A stretch of 38,503 nt of DNA, taken from assembly GCA_009929795.1 (NCBI GenBank), contig RZZR01000009.1, positions 1-38,503 of the forward strand. Reading direction: 5' to 3'. Source of the stretch: Deltaproteobacteria bacterium (GTDB lineage: Bacteria; Desulfobacterota; Desulfovibrionia; Desulfovibrionales; Desulfomicrobiaceae). Below are positions 7,764 to 16,538 of this stretch, in pieces (position 1 is the stretch's first letter; the number at the start of each line of letters is the position of its first letter). The notes under the pieces are model-generated. The model worked only from the letters and a program-made list of their open reading frames with translations, had not been told where the DNA came from and searched no databases. The translations under genes were made by a program, and so were the position numbers.

Positions 7764-9222
7764 CGCCTGTGAAGAGAATGTGCACGGTGATATCGAACTC
7801 CGCCTCCAGGCCATCCAGCACCCGACGTTTCCTGTTCAGAAGGTATTGGGCAAGGTCGGGGTCGGTCCTGATAATCAGGGGATTGGGGCAGCCTTTTTGC
7901 CTGAGCTGCCGGTAGATGGACTTGATGGTCTGGAGGGCGCGCCACTCGAGATTTCTTCTGATCCCCGAGCCCTGACAATGGGGACAGGTTTCCTGGGTCA
8001 GGGAAAGAGCCGAAGTCCCCAGTCGCTGGCGGACGAGTTCCATGAGTCCAAATTTGGAGATTTTACCGACGTCGATGCGGGCCTTGTCCTCCTTGACGGC
8101 AGTCCGGATGGTCTTTTCCACTTCCCGGACGTGGTTTTGATCGCGCATCTCAATGAAATCAATGACGATCTGGCCGCCGATGTCCCGCAGGCGGATCTGT
8201 CGGGCGATGGCCTCGGCGGCTTCCATGTTTGTCTTGAAGGCCATGTCCTTGAAATTCTTCTTGCCCCCGATGCGACCGGAATTGATGTCGATGGCCGTCA
8301 GTGCCTCGGTGGGGTCGATGCAGATTCGGCCGCCGCTGGGGAGTTCGACTTCCCGGCTGTAGATCTCCCTGAGCAGATGGTCCAGGTTGAAGCGCTCGAA
8401 AAGGGTCTTGTCCGGTTCGGCGTGGGCCTTAACCAGTTTCTTGTGCCGGGGAAAGAGCAGATTCAGGGTCTCCTCGATCTGCCGGGCCGTGGCCTCGTGG
8501 TCGACCCAGATTTCGGCCACCTCAGGCGTGAGGTAGTCGCGAACGGCTCTGTAGGCCAGATCCTTTTCCTCGTGGACGAGGCTCGGACTTTCGGCAACCT
8601 GGCCCCGCTTGCGGATGTCCTTCCAGAGCCGTTTTAGAAACTGAAGATCCTGAGACAGACTTTTCTTGGGCTGTCCCTCGCTGACGGTGCGGACGATGAG
8701 GCCCAGACCGGGATCGATCTTGAATTCCTCGACGATGGACTTGAGCCGGGCCCGCTCCTTTTCGTCCTCGATCTGGCGGGAAACCCCGAGCTGCTCACGG
8801 CCCGGGGTGAGCACGAAATAGCGGCCGGGCAGGGAGATGTAGGTCGTCAGGAAGGCCCCCTTGTTTCCGGCAGGATCTTTGACGATCTGGACCAGAAGTT
8901 CCTGTCCGGGTTTGAGAGCCTTTTGAAGTGGAGGATATTTCCCGGACTTGGCCTCGACCTGGGCCTGGTAGTACTCGGGATGTACCTCGTCCACCTGGAG
9001 GAATCCGTTTCTAATCCCACCGTATGAGACGAAGGCGGCCTGCAGGGCAGGATCGACATTGTGGACTACCGCCTTGTAGATGTTGCCCTTTGTCTTGCTC
9101 TGATGGAGCATGTCCACATAGTAGTCCTGGATCTTGCCGTCCCGGGCCAGGATCATTTCGACCTGTTCTCCGGGCAGGACGCTGACGAACATTTTTTTGC
9201 GTGATTTGGGGGGGGTCGGCAT
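7756..9222 (-). CDS. rng: Ribonuclease E/G family endoribonuclease
   Basis: This 488-residue enzyme has RNase G-like length and no long RNase E-type C-terminal scaffold. The order is an S1-like RNA-binding region (GNIYKAVVHNVDPALQAAFV, about 45-65), the catalytic core with metal-binding aspartates in TAIDINSG (about 310) and VIDFIEMRD (about 355), and the zinc-link cysteines CPHCQGSG near residue 430. It processes rRNA and decays mRNA by cutting single-stranded AU-rich sites. It is first in a minus-strand group with queH, hemW and possibly the purH half. The 154 bases upstream carry its promoter region, shared divergently with the tRNA methyltransferase gene. Confidence 0.93.
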   Translation of the reverse strand: MPTPPKSRKKMFVSVLPGEQVEMILARDGKIQDYYVDMLHQSKTKGNIYKAVVHNVDPALQAAFVSYGGIRNGFLQVDEVHPEYYQAQVEAKSGKYPPLQKALKPGQELLVQIVKDPAGNKGAFLTTYISLPGRYFVLTPGREQLGVSRQIEDEKERARLKSIVEEFKIDPGLGLIVRTVSEGQPKKSLSQDLQFLKRLWKDIRKRGQVAESPSLVHEEKDLAYRAVRDYLTPEVAEIWVDHEATARQIEETLNLLFPRHKKLVKAHAEPDKTLFERFNLDHLLREIYSREVELPSGGRICIDPTEALTAIDINSGRIGGKKNFKDMAFKTNMEAAEAIARQIRLRDIGGQIVIDFIEMRDQNHVREVEKTIRTAVKEDKARIDVGKISKFGLMELVRQRLGTSALSLTQETCPHCQGSGIRRNLEWRALQTIKSIYRQLRQKGCPNPLIIRTDPDLAQYLLNRKRRVLDGLEAEFDITVHILFTGDE

Positions 9223-9323
9223 GTCTATTCCTAGCAGACGAAGATGTGTCTGGTTGTGTTCGGAGTGATTTATAGTAAGCTGGCATGGAGAGGAGGCCAG
9301 ATCAGGAAGGCCGGATGCCGTCC

Positions 9324-9352
9324 TTGACAGGCCGTGCGGCCGAGGCTAGTCC
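9324..9352 (+). promoter_or_regulatory. Candidate sigma-70 promoter for the tRNA methyltransferase gene
   Basis: A perfect TTGACA -35 (9324-9329) is followed by a 17-base spacer and a weak -10, TAGTCC (9347-9352), 25 bases before the start codon. The -35 and spacing are ideal but the -10 is poor, so the call is tentative. Confidence 0.35.
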
Positions 9353-9376
9353 CGTGCGACCCTCAGGAGGTGTCCC

Positions 9377-10216
9377 ATGCTCAAAACCGGGCAATTGGTA
9401 CTGTTAGTCAGCCCCAAGGGCAAGCATTACTTTCGGGTTCCCAGGCCCGGGGAAGTCTTGAATACGCACGACGGGACCATCCAGATGGATGAGGTGATCG
9501 ACGTCGGATTCGGGGGAGAGATCAAAACCCACCTCGGGCGGGTCTATACGGTGCTTCGTCCATCTTTGTACGACGTGGTCAAGGGTGTTCGTCGCAAGAC
9601 CCAGATTCTTTATCCGAAGGAAATCGGCTATCTGGTCATGAAACTCGGGATTGGCCCGGGGGCCAGGGTGGTCGAAGCCGGCTGCGGATCGGGCGGACTG
9701 ACCACGGCCCTTGCCTGGTTCGTGGGCACCGAAGGGCGGGTCGTCACCCACGACCGGCGGCCCGAGTTCTGTTCCTTATGTCGGGACAACCTGGAATGGG
9801 CCGGTATGGCTGACCGGGTGGAGATTCACGAGCGCGACGTCGGGATCGATGGGTTTGCGGCCACCGATGCCGATGCACTGTTCCTCGATGTTCGGACCCC
9901 CTGGGAGTATCTGGACAAGATTCCAGCTTGTCTCGTGCCGGGATCTCCCCTGGGATTCCTGCTTCCGACGACCAATCAGGTCCAGGAACTTCTGGCCGGC
10001 CTGGAAAGAGGCCCTTTTCTCCAGATTGAAGTCCTTGAAATTCTGCTTCGCAGGTACAAGCCAACGGCCGAACGATTTCGGCCCATGGACCGAATGGTGG
10101 CCCATACAGGTTTTTTGGTGTTTGCCCGCCTGGCCGGTGCGAATGCGGTCTCTTCCGAATGTGTGTCCGAGAGGTCCGGTTCGGAATCAGTTGATGTTTT
10201 TCTTGATTTTTCCTGA
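9377..10216 (+). CDS. trmI: tRNA (adenine-58-N1)-methyltransferase, TrmI family
   Basis: The 279-residue SAM-dependent methylase matches the TrmI/Gcd14 family, which makes m1A at position 58 of the tRNA T-loop. The N-terminal barrel (1-65) is followed by the family segment TQILYPKEIGYLVMKL (about 76-91). The SAM loop VVEAGCGSGGLTTALAW and the acidic strand end ALFLDVRTPWEYL follow. The ribosome site CAGGAGG sits 7 bases before ATG. Residues after about 262 form a low-complexity acidic tail outside the family core. It leads the long plus-strand gene series. Confidence 0.9.
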   Translation: MLKTGQLVLLVSPKGKHYFRVPRPGEVLNTHDGTIQMDEVIDVGFGGEIKTHLGRVYTVLRPSLYDVVKGVRRKTQILYPKEIGYLVMKLGIGPGARVVEAGCGSGGLTTALAWFVGTEGRVVTHDRRPEFCSLCRDNLEWAGMADRVEIHERDVGIDGFAATDADALFLDVRTPWEYLDKIPACLVPGSPLGFLLPTTNQVQELLAGLERGPFLQIEVLEILLRRYKPTAERFRPMDRMVAHTGFLVFARLAGANAVSSECVSERSGSESVDVFLDFS

Positions 10217-10288
10217 GTATTTTTTTATCCTTAATATCTTATGTTGAGATTTCTTGGTCGATGATTCTCGAGAAGGGAGAAATGGAGC

Positions 10289-11554
10289 ATGACCCGAAAA
10301 GATCGCACCGAAGGCATATACAGCCGGCGCGAGGTTTTGGACGAAGGGGAGCGGAACAAATACTACCAGATCCAGACGAAGGATCTGCTCACCTACGCCT
10401 ATCGCTATTCCGAGGATGTCAAGAAGCGGTTCGACAGGGCCCAGTTTCTGGTCGAAAAGTTCAAGACACTCAATGATCTCAAGTACATTCCGATTCTGAA
10501 GAAGAAGGAGCTCATCTTTCTTCAGTCCATGGGCCCCCGCCTTGGCGGTCTCCTGACCAAGGATCTGGGTGAACTGCGCAGGATCTTCCTCTCTCCGGGT
10601 CCGATCTTCGATCCCGAAGACCGTAGCGATGACTATTGGGGCTGGACGGAGAGTTTCTACGCGGCAGGATTTCGGCCGGGAGACATCGCTCAGATCACCT
10701 TTAGTTACCATTTGGCCCCGGCGGGTCTCATGTTCGAGGAGCCCCTTAAAAATCTTCAATGCTCGGTTATTCCAACCGGTCCTGGGAACACGTCAACCCA
10801 GCTCGAGATTATGCAGAAACTCCGGGTCACAGGCTATGTGGGCACTCCGAGTTACCTCATGCATCTGGCCCAGAAAGGCGAGGAGAAAGGACTCAACCTC
10901 CGCAAGGATCTCTATCTGGAGGTCGCTTTTGTCACCGGCGAGAAATTTTCGGAAAAGATGCGTTCGACTCTGGAAAAGAAGTTCGATCTGATCATGCGCC
11001 AAGGATATGGGACGGCAGACGTGGGCTGCATAGGCTACGAGTGCTTCCACAAGAACGGACTACACATCGCCAACAGGGCCTATGTCGAAATCTGTCATCC
11101 GGACACGGGTATTCCTTTAAAGGACGGCGAGGTCGGGGAGATCGTGGTCACGGCCTTCAACAAGACCTACCCGCTGATTCGGCTGGCCACGGGTGATCTG
11201 TCCTACATTGACCGTAGCCCCTGCCCCTGCGGCCGGACTTCTCCCAGGCTGGGCACAGTAGTTGGCAGGGTGGACACCACGGCCCGGATCAAGGGCATGT
11301 TCGTGTATCCGCATCAGGTTGAGCAGGTTCTGGCGGGGTTCGAGGAGATCAAGCGCTGGCAGATCGAGGTGACCAACCCCGGAGGCATCGACGAGATGAC
11401 CCTGTTCGTGGAGGCCAGTTCCTTCAGGCGAGAGGAGGAACTGCTCCACATCTTCAGAGAGAAGATCAAGATCCGGCCTGTCCTCAAGACCCTCGCCCCC
11501 GGAACTCTGCCTCCTCAGATCAGGTTGATCGAGGACAAGCGGACGTGGGATTGA
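10289..11554 (+). CDS. PaaK-like (phenylacetate-CoA ligase family) protein lacking the P-loop
   Basis: The 421-residue protein resembles phenylacetate-CoA ligases over most of its length. It has the N-terminal RYSEDVKKRF region, GTPSYLMHLA, a YGTAD motif near 250, IRLATGDLS, and the CPCGRTSPRLGTVVGRVD to KGMFVYPHQVEQVL stretch typical of the C-terminal subdomain. The serine/glycine-rich ATP-phosphate loop of the family (SSGTTGKPT in PaaK) is replaced by SPGPIFDPE at residues 102-110. Related P-loop-less paralogues occur in anaerobes as far as I recall. True acyl-CoA ligase activity is doubtful and the substrate is unknown. A good ribosome site (GAAGGGAGAA) starts some 20 bases upstream. The lipoprotein gene begins inside its last codons. 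Confidence 0.8.
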   Translation: MTRKDRTEGIYSRREVLDEGERNKYYQIQTKDLLTYAYRYSEDVKKRFDRAQFLVEKFKTLNDLKYIPILKKKELIFLQSMGPRLGGLLTKDLGELRRIFLSPGPIFDPEDRSDDYWGWTESFYAAGFRPGDIAQITFSYHLAPAGLMFEEPLKNLQCSVIPTGPGNTSTQLEIMQKLRVTGYVGTPSYLMHLAQKGEEKGLNLRKDLYLEVAFVTGEKFSEKMRSTLEKKFDLIMRQGYGTADVGCIGYECFHKNGLHIANRAYVEICHPDTGIPLKDGEVGEIVVTAFNKTYPLIRLATGDLSYIDRSPCPCGRTSPRLGTVVGRVDTTARIKGMFVYPHQVEQVLAGFEEIKRWQIEVTNPGGIDEMTLFVEASSFRREEELLHIFREKIKIRPVLKTLAPGTLPPQIRLIEDKRTWD

Positions 11555-12696
11555 GTTCTGTCCGGAGTCTTTTTTTTTCCGTTCTGATCATGGCAGCCGG
11601 TTGTTCGCCTGTTCGAGGCCCGGTTTCGGGGAATGTTCCCGGGCCGGGCCCATTTTTTTTCCACGGCCAGCCACTGGCGCTGGAGGAGGCCGTGGAGGTC
11701 GGGCTGGCCCACGACTATGTCTTGATCGGAGAGACCCACACCAATCCATGCGACCACGAATTTCAGGCTCAGTTCCTGGACCGGTTGGTTCTGGCCGGCG
11801 CGTCTCCGGTGGTCGGACTGGAGATGGTCGGCGCGGACCGGCAAGAGGTTCTGGACCGCATCTCAACAGGGGAGATTGCCTTGGACGATGCGTCCTCGGC
11901 CCTGGAATGGGCCGACTGCTGGGGCTTCGACTTCACCCTGTATCGTCCGATCTTCGAGGCGGCCCGCGAGCACGATCTGCCTCTGGTGGGACTGAACATG
12001 CCTTTGGGCAAATCAAGAAAGGATCGGACCGAGCGGCTTTTCGTGCCGAGGACCGTGATTCTTCCCCCTGAAGCCCAGATGGAGGAACTCAGAGATCAAT
12101 ACGAAGCCCACAAGTTCTTCGCCTCCAACGGGACCTGGGCAGGCGAGAACAGGTTCGTGGAAGTTCAGGCTCTGCGGGACACTATGATGGCCGAGACCGC
12201 CGTCAAGGCCCGGGAGAGTTTTTTGAATCGGCCGGTGGTAGTTCTCGCCGGGACCGGTCATGTGGAACATGGGTGGGGGATCGAGCATCGACTTCGAATC
12301 CTCGATCCTGGCAGGTCCGTCCTGCGAATCATGCCTACCAGAATGAATGGCCCCGCAGGTCGAAGGCTAATTGACACCGGAGCCCTTCTGTTTTTTTGTC
12401 CGTCCAGAAGCGAGAGCCAGCTCGGGTTTGTTTTGGAGGGGACCGATGGTCTGGTCAGGGTGGTGGCTGTTCGTCCCGACAGCAAGGCAGCCAGGGCGGG
12501 GTTCATGCCCGGGGATATGATTCTCAAGGTCGGAGATGCCGAGGCGAAAGGCCTCGGAGTCCTTCATTCTCAAGGGGTCAAGGCGGCCAGGGCAGGAAAG
12601 GCTCTGGACTTCGATGTCCTCCGGGGCCGAACGAACCATAGCCTCTCGATTCCCTTGACCATCGGCCGGGAGACAACCACCGGGGCGGGCGAGTGA
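11545..12696 (+). CDS. ChaN-type lipoprotein fused to a C-terminal PDZ domain
   Basis: The protein of about 383 residues begins with a lipoprotein signal (lipobox MAAGC, Cys near residue 20). It then carries a ChaN-like domain (PF04187-type) with YVLIGETHTNPCDHEFQ, GLEMVGADRQ and AGTGHVEHGWGI. It ends in a PDZ domain (about 292-375: LGFVLEG, VRPDSKAARAGFMPGDMILKVG). ChaN proteins are haem-binding lipoproteins linked to iron uptake in Campylobacter; the exact role here is inferred. PDZ domains bind protein tails, so the fusion suggests a periplasmic partner or protease link. The start is GTG at 11545, overlapping the previous gene by 10 bases; TTG at 11551 lies in the same frame and could serve instead. 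Confidence 0.85.
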   Translation: MGLSSVRSLFFSVLIMAAGCSPVRGPVSGNVPGPGPFFFHGQPLALEEAVEVGLAHDYVLIGETHTNPCDHEFQAQFLDRLVLAGASPVVGLEMVGADRQEVLDRISTGEIALDDASSALEWADCWGFDFTLYRPIFEAAREHDLPLVGLNMPLGKSRKDRTERLFVPRTVILPPEAQMEELRDQYEAHKFFASNGTWAGENRFVEVQALRDTMMAETAVKARESFLNRPVVVLAGTGHVEHGWGIEHRLRILDPGRSVLRIMPTRMNGPAGRRLIDTGALLFFCPSRSESQLGFVLEGTDGLVRVVAVRPDSKAARAGFMPGDMILKVGDAEAKGLGVLHSQGVKAARAGKALDFDVLRGRTNHSLSIPLTIGRETTTGAGE

Positions 12697-12699
12697 ACT

Positions 12700-13560
12700 A
12701 TGCCGGAACTTCCGGAGGTTGAAACCATCGTCCAGGGCCTGGCTCCGGTATTGACCGGGCTGACTGTGGCGGATCTCTTCATCCTCGACGCGAGGGATGT
12801 TCTCGGGGATGTTGTGTCTTTCCAGCAACGGGTTCTCGGTCAGGCCATCACGGCGGTCCGGCGCCGGGGTAAACTTGTGGTCGTGGATCTGGCCAGTCAG
12901 GATGTCCTGGTCTTCCATCTGAAGATGACCGGGCGGTTATGGTTCGCCCCGAATGACGCGCAACCCGGACCGCACACGGTCGCTGCTTTCGTGTTCGACA
13001 GTTTCGAGATGCTTCTCTTCGATGACCAGAGGCGATTCGGGTACACGGGGGTTTTCTCGCCGGACGGTCTTCGTCAGTGGGACTATTGGGCCGGTCTCGG
13101 TCCCGAACCTCTTCAGATTACGCCGCAGGAGATGGCTGAAAGTTTGGCCGACCGGAAGGCTGTCATCAAGGCCATGCTGCTCGATCAAACTGTGGTCGCA
13201 GGCGTGGGAAACATCTATGCCGACGAGTCCCTACACCGGGCCGGAATCCATCCCCGAGAGCGGGCCAACACAATCGGAACAGCCAGACTGGAGAGGCTTT
13301 TTTCCTGTCTTCAGGAGGTTCTTCTCGAGGCTTTGGCCGCCGGAGGGAGCTCTATCCGAGACTACAGAAATGCCTTTGGGCGACATGGCCGGTTTCAGGA
13401 GGATTTCGCCGTCTACGGCCGGGCTGGGAAGCACTGCCGAATTTGTAGTACGACCCTGGAAAAGGCCTCGGTGGCCGGGAGGACGACGACCTTTTGCCCG
13501 CAGTGTCAGCCCTTCTCGTTAGGCGGGTCTGTTTTGAGAAATTCGGCCCGGATGCGTTGA
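12700..13560 (+). CDS. mutM: Formamidopyrimidine-DNA glycosylase (MutM/Fpg)
   Basis: The 286-residue enzyme removes 8-oxoguanine and formamidopyrimidines from DNA and nicks the abasic site. The N-terminus MPELPEVETI carries the catalytic Pro1 (after Met removal) and Glu2. The conserved lysine lies in RRGKLVVVDL. The helix-two-turn-helix segment has QTVVAGVGNIYADE, and the C-terminal zinc finger has two C-x2-C pairs (CRIC and CPQC). It starts 3 bases after the lipoprotein stop codon, so the two are co-transcribed. All key residues are present and the length is normal. Confidence 0.96.
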   Translation: MPELPEVETIVQGLAPVLTGLTVADLFILDARDVLGDVVSFQQRVLGQAITAVRRRGKLVVVDLASQDVLVFHLKMTGRLWFAPNDAQPGPHTVAAFVFDSFEMLLFDDQRRFGYTGVFSPDGLRQWDYWAGLGPEPLQITPQEMAESLADRKAVIKAMLLDQTVVAGVGNIYADESLHRAGIHPRERANTIGTARLERLFSCLQEVLLEALAAGGSSIRDYRNAFGRHGRFQEDFAVYGRAGKHCRICSTTLEKASVAGRTTTFCPQCQPFSLGGSVLRNSARMR

Positions 13561-13646
13561 CGACCGATGCAAGGGTGTGGTAGTGCGCCTCAACTTGTGA
13601 ATGAATGCACGACCGTGTTTGGTTGTTTGGGTCAGCGGGGGGGCCG

Positions 13647-13877
13647 ATGGTTTTCGGAATCAAGGACAAGAAGCAGTTGCGGTCTCTCGGTACGGCCTCG
13701 ATGATGGGGCTGCAGGTCGTGTGCGGTACCTTCGTTGGATTGGCCATGGGATATTATCTTGACCGATATTTTGGGACGAAGCCGTGGCTCACCTTGATTT
13801 TTTTGATCTTTGGCATCATCGCCGGTTTCAAAAACATGTTCCGGGAACTCAAGAAGCTGGATCAAGATGAGAAGTAG
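13647..13877 (+). CDS. atpZ: AtpZ-type ATP synthase accessory membrane protein
   Basis: A 76-residue protein with two membrane helices (about 18-38 and 46-65) and the AtpZ/AtpI-family pattern GxxxGYYLDRYFGTKPW between them. Such proteins precede F0 genes in many bacteria and, with AtpI, are implicated in c-ring assembly or magnesium transport. The start at 13647 follows a run of G that can act as ribosome site; an earlier in-frame start at 13605 is less likely. The last 11 bases overlap the next gene. Confidence 0.8.
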   Translation: MVFGIKDKKQLRSLGTASMMGLQVVCGTFVGLAMGYYLDRYFGTKPWLTLIFLIFGIIAGFKNMFRELKKLDQDEK

Positions 13878-14304
13878 GCTGGTCAAGCTCAACCGATCTC
13901 TGGAGAAGTCCCTCTTCCAGAAAGGGTTCCAGGAACCTGAGGTTCGGGCCATGATCCGCTGTCAGTTCTATCTGGCAATAATCAGCACCCTCCTTGTGCT
14001 GGGTTTGGTCAGGAACGAATGGGCCCTCGGATTCCTGGCGGGAACCTCGCTGGGAACCTTGAATTTTCTGGCTCTTGCCAGGGTCATTCAGGAGTTGGTC
14101 CACGCCAGACATGGTGGGGTAACGGCCCTGCTGGTTAGTTTTTACGGCCGTCTGATCCTGACCGGGGGACTACTGTTCGCCCTGCTCGTCTGGGTTAGGA
14201 TACCGGTCACCGGATTATTGAGCGGTTTGAGTACGGTGGTGATTTCGATTTTTCTCTGGGGTGGAATCCATTTTGTCTATGGGAAAAATGTAAAGGAGGC
14301 ATAA
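13867..14304 (+). CDS. atpI: ATP synthase subunit I (AtpI-like)
   Basis: The 145-residue protein has four predicted membrane helices (roughly 40-55, 60-80, 92-115 and 118-135) and sits directly before atpB, the standard position of the F0 assembly protein AtpI. AtpI helps c-subunits form a ring. The sequence is poorly conserved, as is usual, so the call rests mainly on topology and position. It starts inside the end of atpZ and stops 3 bases before atpB, whose ribosome site AAAGGAGG lies in its last codons. Confidence 0.78.
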   Translation: MRSRLVKLNRSLEKSLFQKGFQEPEVRAMIRCQFYLAIISTLLVLGLVRNEWALGFLAGTSLGTLNFLALARVIQELVHARHGGVTALLVSFYGRLILTGGLLFALLVWVRIPVTGLLSGLSTVVISIFLWGGIHFVYGKNVKEA

Positions 14305-14307
14305 CAC

Positions 14308-15024
14308 ATGGCTGCGGATCTGCATCCGATTTTCCTGGTCGAGGAACTCGTTAAACTTGTCGGTTTGAGTACCGTTGACGCCCATGGGCATCTGGTTTCC
14401 CTCATTCCCCGCAACGTCCTGTACTCTTGGGTGATCATGGGGGTGCTTTTTCTTTTCAGTTGGCTCGCGACCCGGAACCTGTCGATGGTCCCGGGGAAAG
14501 TTCAGAATTTTTTTGAGTTCCTTATCGGGTCGTTGGAAAATTTCGTAGTCGCCACCATGGGCGAAAACGGCCGAAAAGTTTTCCCGGTTTTGGCGACCCT
14601 TGCTATCTACATCTTTTGCTGCAACATGGGTGGCCACATTCCCGGCGGTGATGCTCCGACGGCGAACATCAACACCACGGCATCCATGGCTATTTTTGTC
14701 TTCTGCTACTACCAGTTCTGGGGTATCCGGCTCCACGGGGTGAAGTACATAAAGCACTTCATGGGCCCCATTTGGTGGATGTCCCCCCTGATGATTCCAA
14801 TCGAGGTCATCGGTCATTTTGCCCGGGTGCTGTCATTGTCCCTGCGTCTTTTCGGCAATATCATGGGTGAGGAAATTGTTTTGGCTCTGCTCTTTATTCT
14901 GGCTCCGGTCCTGTCCACATTGCCTATGACCTTTCTATTCTTTTTGTGCGGCACGATCCAAGCGTTTATTTTCTTCCTGCTGTCCATGCTTTACTTACGC
15001 GAAGCCTTTGAGCACGCCCACTAG
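14308..15024 (+). CDS. atpB: ATP synthase F0 subunit a
   Basis: The 238-residue integral membrane subunit provides the half-channels for ion flow across the c-ring. The hallmark helix is SLSLRLFGNIMGEEIVLALL (about 172-191), whose Arg faces the c-ring carboxylate. A second conserved block follows, LCGTIQAFIFFLLSMLYLREAFEHAH at the C-terminus, containing the usual Gln. Five to six hydrophobic segments are visible. The ribosome site AAAGGAGG is strong. The upstream atpZ/atpI and downstream atpE make up an F0-only cluster; subunit b and all F1 genes are absent from this window. Confidence 0.96.
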   Translation: MAADLHPIFLVEELVKLVGLSTVDAHGHLVSLIPRNVLYSWVIMGVLFLFSWLATRNLSMVPGKVQNFFEFLIGSLENFVVATMGENGRKVFPVLATLAIYIFCCNMGGHIPGGDAPTANINTTASMAIFVFCYYQFWGIRLHGVKYIKHFMGPIWWMSPLMIPIEVIGHFARVLSLSLRLFGNIMGEEIVLALLFILAPVLSTLPMTFLFFLCGTIQAFIFFLLSMLYLREAFEHAH

Positions 15025-15062
15025 GCGGGCATTGTAATAGGGGAAATGGGTTGAGGCCCTGA

Positions 15063-15419
<357 letters not shown>

Positions 15420-15426
15420 TTCGAGT

Positions 15427-15468
15427 CTTGAAAAGAAAAGGAGGCCTAGGCCTCCTTTTCTTTTCAAG
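15427..15468 (+). terminator. Perfect 42-base palindrome, probable terminator between atpE and rex
   Basis: The segment is a perfect inverted repeat with 21-base arms centred at 15447/15448. The core is a GGAGGCCTAGGCCTCC block flanked by A-rich and T-rich arms. It starts 8 bases after the atpE stop and ends about 30 bases before rex. It should form a strong RNA hairpin with a T-rich 3' arm. Termination, or stabilising the atpE message, are both possible; if it stops transcription fully, rex needs its own promoter downstream. Confidence 0.75.
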
Positions 15469-15497
15469 ATACTCGTTCAAAATTTCACGAGCTCATT

Positions 15498-16163
15498 GTG
15501 CAGGGTTTTCCCAAAAGCAAGCATATTCCGCGGGCGACCATCCAGCGTTTGGCTATCTACGTCCAACTGCTGGAATCTCTGGCCCATGATGGGGAGAAGA
15601 TCATCTCTTCCGAAGGACTGGCCAGCGCCTGCGGGGTCAATCCCTCTCAGATCAGAAAGGATCTTGCCTATTTCGGCGAATTTGGCGTTCGGGGGGTCGG
15701 GTACTACGTAAGTGATCTTCTGACGGCCATTCGACAGGCCCTCGGTGTCGACAGGACATGGAACGTCGCCTTGGTGGGTGTCGGCAATCTGGGCAGGGCT
15801 TTATTGCGGCACAGCATGCTTCGGAAGAGGGGATTCATGCTCGTGGCGGCCTTTGACTGCGATCCTTTCAAGATCGGAGAGGATGTCGGAGGAATGGAGA
15901 TCCTGTGTACTCGGAGGCTCAAGGAGAAAGTCGAAGAATGTCGGATCGAGATAGGGATCATCACGACACCTCCCGAGCGAGCCCAAAGGGCGGCCAACTA
16001 TCTTGTCGACGCCGGGATTCTGGGTATCATCAACTTCGCCACGACGCGTATCGACGTGCCTGGCTTCGTGGCTGTCGAGTATGTCGACTTTATTCACCAT
16101 ATGTTTTCTGTCGCCTTCACCATCTCATCCAATGTGGCGCGGGGCGTCATTTCATCAACCTGA
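15498..16163 (+). CDS. rex: Redox-sensing transcriptional repressor Rex
   Basis: The 221-residue protein has an N-terminal winged helix (about 5-80: PRATIQRLAIYVQLLESL, SEGLASACGVNPSQIRKDLAYFGEFGVRGVGY) and a Rossmann domain binding NADH/NAD+ (VALVGVGNLGRALL). It ends in the domain-swapped C-terminal helix (FVAVEYVDFIHHMFSVAFTI). Rex represses energy genes when NAD+ dominates; in Desulfovibrio it controls sulfate-reduction genes. The start codon is GTG with a poor ribosome site. Its place next to atpB-atpE matches the order I remember from D. vulgaris. No clean Rex operator was found next to the F0 genes. Confidence 0.95.
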   Translation: MQGFPKSKHIPRATIQRLAIYVQLLESLAHDGEKIISSEGLASACGVNPSQIRKDLAYFGEFGVRGVGYYVSDLLTAIRQALGVDRTWNVALVGVGNLGRALLRHSMLRKRGFMLVAAFDCDPFKIGEDVGGMEILCTRRLKEKVEECRIEIGIITTPPERAQRAANYLVDAGILGIINFATTRIDVPGFVAVEYVDFIHHMFSVAFTISSNVARGVISST

Positions 16164-16195
16164 TCGACCACAAATCTTCAGATTGACGATTTTCC

Positions 16196-16222
16196 TTGCC
16201 AATCGACCGAGCAAAGTATAAG
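16196..16222 (+). promoter_or_regulatory. Weak candidate promoter before rpmE
   Basis: TTGCCA (16196-16201) and TATAAG (16217-16222) are separated by 15 bases, a little short for sigma-70. The -10 is close to consensus and lies 34 bases before the rpmE start, in the 93-base gap after rex. Offered only as a possibility. Confidence 0.3.
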
Positions 16223-16256
16223 AACCTCGATTCTTCATCTTCAAGGAGGCAAGGAC

Positions 16257-16481
16257 ATGAAAAAGAAAATTCATCCTAAACTGTTCGAATCCAAAATCGT
16301 CTGTTCCTGCGGCAACGAGTTCACGAGTTTGTCCTCAGCCGGCGAACAGATTCATGTCGAGATCTGTTCCAACTGTCATCCGTTCTATACCGGAGAACAG
16401 CGTTTCGTCGATTCCGCCGGACGCATTGATCGGTTTCGGAAGAAATACGCCAAGTTCGCTGAGACCAAGCAGACTTCTTGA
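16257..16481 (+). CDS. rpmE: 50S ribosomal protein L31 (zinc-binding form)
   Basis: The 74-residue protein is L31, which bridges the large and small subunits. It keeps the zinc cysteines (CSC at 17-19, CSNC later) that define the C-plus form; cells often also carry a zinc-free paralogue for zinc starvation. [24 protein letters not shown] is the family hallmark. The ribosome site CAAGGAGGCAAGG is excellent. It is followed by prfA and prmC, a common grouping. Confidence 0.97.
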   Translation: MKKKIHPKLFESKIVCSCGNEFTSLSSAGEQIHVEICSNCHPFYTGEQRFVDSAGRIDRFRKKYAKFAETKQTS

Positions 16482-16538
16482 TTTTTTTTTTGATCTTTAA
16501 AAGGGTCAACGTCTTCGATTCGAGGTTCGAGCCTGTCA

